Positions 5,907 to 6,614 of a stretch of DNA of 6,614 nt are shown here, piece after piece. The notes beneath the pieces are model-generated. The model had not been told where the DNA came from and searched no databases. It saw nothing but the letters and a program-made list of their open reading frames with translations. Numbering within the stretch: the stretch's first letter is position 1; each line of letters opens with the position of its first letter. The position numbers and the translations under genes are program-made. Source of the stretch: an uncultured Rubrobacteraceae bacterium (GTDB taxonomy: Bacteria; Actinomycetota; Rubrobacteria; Rubrobacterales; Rubrobacteraceae); assembly GCA_902806105.1 (NCBI GenBank), contig CADCVI010000167.1:1-6614 (forward strand), in the 5' to 3' direction.

Positions 5907-6131
5907 ATGCGAAGCCGGGTGCAGGACGCCCTCGACAAGGTGCGCCCGGCCCTCAAGGCCGACGGCGGCGACGCCCGCATCGTCGCCTGCGACGAGAAGA
6001 CCGGCACCGTGAGCATCCAGATGCTCGGCGCCTGCAAGGGCTGCCCGCTCTCCCAACTGGACTTCGCCTACGCCATAGAGAGCCTGATCCGGCGCGACGT
6101 GCCCGAGGTGCGCGAGATAGTCGCCGTTTAG
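5907..6131 (+). CDS. NifU C-terminal-domain Fe-S cluster scaffold/carrier protein
   Basis: A 74-aa stand-alone Nfu domain that binds or delivers iron-sulfur clusters in the cytoplasm. It reads VRPALKADGGDARIV, where the Nfu hallmark DGGD is at residues 19-22, then GACKGCPLS with the cluster ligands Cys43 and Cys46, and ends in IRRDVPEVREIVAV, matching the family's PEV element. After the CxxC it has QLDFAYAIESLI, where many homologues have a TLKxGIE segment. I chose ATG at 5907 over the in-frame ATG at 5889 because AGGAG and GAGAGG lie 5-9 nt before 5907, while 5889 would sit almost at the transcript start. Length fits single-domain Nfu proteins of Gram-positive bacteria. It diverges from the M24 gene and appears monocistronic. 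Confidence 0.93.
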   Translation: MRSRVQDALDKVRPALKADGGDARIVACDEKTGTVSIQMLGACKGCPLSQLDFAYAIESLIRRDVPEVREIVAV

Positions 6132-6134
6132 GCT

Positions 6135-6248
6135 TCAGCGGTCAGCAAGTGCCTGCCAGACGTAGCCAGGTCATGTCGAGAGTGGCGCGGTTCTGGCGGC
6201 GTCCCAAACGCGTGGCGTAGCGCCGAACCTTCTAGAGCTGACCGCTGA
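6135..6248. repeat. Inverted heptamer repeats bounding a convergent intergenic region
   Basis: TCAGCGGTCAGC at 6135-6146 is perfectly complemented at 6237-6248. On each strand the 12-mer follows a stop codon closely: TAG GCT before the left copy and TAA GCC before the right copy. Each copy has 7-base spacing (TCAGCGG, TCAGC..), so these are members of the heptamer family in opposite orientation, and their complementarity may partly reflect that. No coding signal is seen in between. Confidence 0.6.
6189..6229. terminator. Possible stem-loop between convergent genes
   Basis: GGTTC-T-GGCG (6189-6198) can pair with CGCC-GAACC (6221-6229), leaving one bulged T, and an inner GCGT/ACGC stem (6199-6202 with 6208-6211) fits within the loop. 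Its position between two convergent genes suggests a bidirectional terminator, but no U-tract follows on either strand. Confidence 0.3.
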
Positions 6249-6251
6249 GGC

Positions 6252-6614
6252 TTACTGCTGTTCCTGCCGGGAGGCTCGCAGGGCTTCCGGTGGGAGTGCT
6301 TCGCGGGCTTCGGCGAGGGCGTCTATGGCCCTCTTGCGGGCGCGGCGGAGTTTGAGGCGGTCGACGAGGGGGGCGTTGGGGAGGGCCTCGTTCACGAGGT
6401 GGGTCAGCGTGATCATGTCGTTGGCGCAGGCGCGGTAGCCCAGGGCGCACATCTCGATGCGGGTCTCGTCGGTGGGGAGTTCGGTGAGGGAGCGACGGAT
6501 CTCGGCGGCCCGTTCGACGATGGAGCGGGAGAGGCCCTCGGGGGACTCATCCCGACGGCGGGGCCTGTGGCGCACTATCGCATCGGGCGAGAGGCGGCGT
6601 AGGCGGTGGGCCGG
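6252..6614 (-). CDS. Hypothetical helical, Arg-rich protein, 5' end possibly beyond the window
   Basis: I do not recognise a named family. The frame ends at TAA (6254-6252). GTG at 6575 would give 107 aa, but it has no Shine-Dalgarno and the frame stays open for 13 more codons to the right edge, so the true start may lie outside; I annotate it as partial. The protein is nearly all alpha-helical and basic: an Arg-rich N-terminus (RHRPRRR), a helix SRSIVERAAEIRRSL, a distinctive central block EMCALGYRACANDMITLTHLVNEALP, then a basic helix RLKLRRARKRAIDALAEAREALPPEAL and the end RASRQEQQ. The tight central block suggests a conserved structural core rather than a chance frame. There is no membrane segment or signal. 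It converges on the NifU-like gene. Confidence 0.7.
   Translation of the reverse strand, partial: PAHRLRRLSPDAIVRHRPRRRDESPEGLSRSIVERAAEIRRSLTELPTDETRIEMCALGYRACANDMITLTHLVNEALPNAPLVDRLKLRRARKRAIDALAEAREALPPEALRASRQEQQ

Overview
The window is GC-rich bacterial chromosome. It looks like a member of Actinomycetota, probably Rubrobacter or a relative. The reasons are strong G/C at third codon positions combined with frequent AGG arginine and ATA isoleucine codons, an MsrA tail of the YHQNYF...YQPYCQ type, and short 7-bp-period repeats between genes. The organism assignment is inference; there is no rRNA or other marker here. I see no phage, IS, CRISPR, tRNA or rRNA signal.

Layout. 1-180 is the 3' end of msrA. 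239-2158 encodes a gamma-glutamyltransferase made as a lipoprotein. Convergent to it, on the minus strand, is a two-gene unit: a small cupin (2731-3051) followed after 4 bp by a 125-residue protein of unknown function (2349-2726). Divergent from the cupin, across a very compact promoter region (about 3083-3123), is a zinc nucleoside deaminase (3124-3729). Its stop overlaps the TTG start of an antibiotic-biosynthesis-monooxygenase-like gene (3726-4016) that is broken by an internal TAG. Convergent to that, on the minus strand, come a histidine phosphatase (4031 to about 4609) and, upstream of it, an M24 metallopeptidase (4633-5793). The M24 gene diverges from a NifU C-terminal-domain Fe-S protein (5907-6131). 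The window ends with a minus-strand hypothetical gene (6252 to the right edge).

How the genes fit together. They look like ordinary housekeeping and stress genes: methionine sulfoxide repair, glutathione or gamma-glutamyl peptide cleavage, peptide breakdown, nucleobase or nucleoside salvage, and Fe-S cluster delivery. There is no clear single pathway and I did not find a new defence or biosynthetic system.

The most interesting signals are structural. A degenerate heptamer repeat family (AGGYTYY and TCAGCNN forms) sits directly at the 3' ends of seven of the ten genes and often includes the stop codon itself. One copy lies where the start of the histidine phosphatase should be: homology there runs upstream past any canonical start codon. 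The neighbouring ABM-like gene carries a single nonsense codon, so 3726-4609 looks like a small patch of gene decay.
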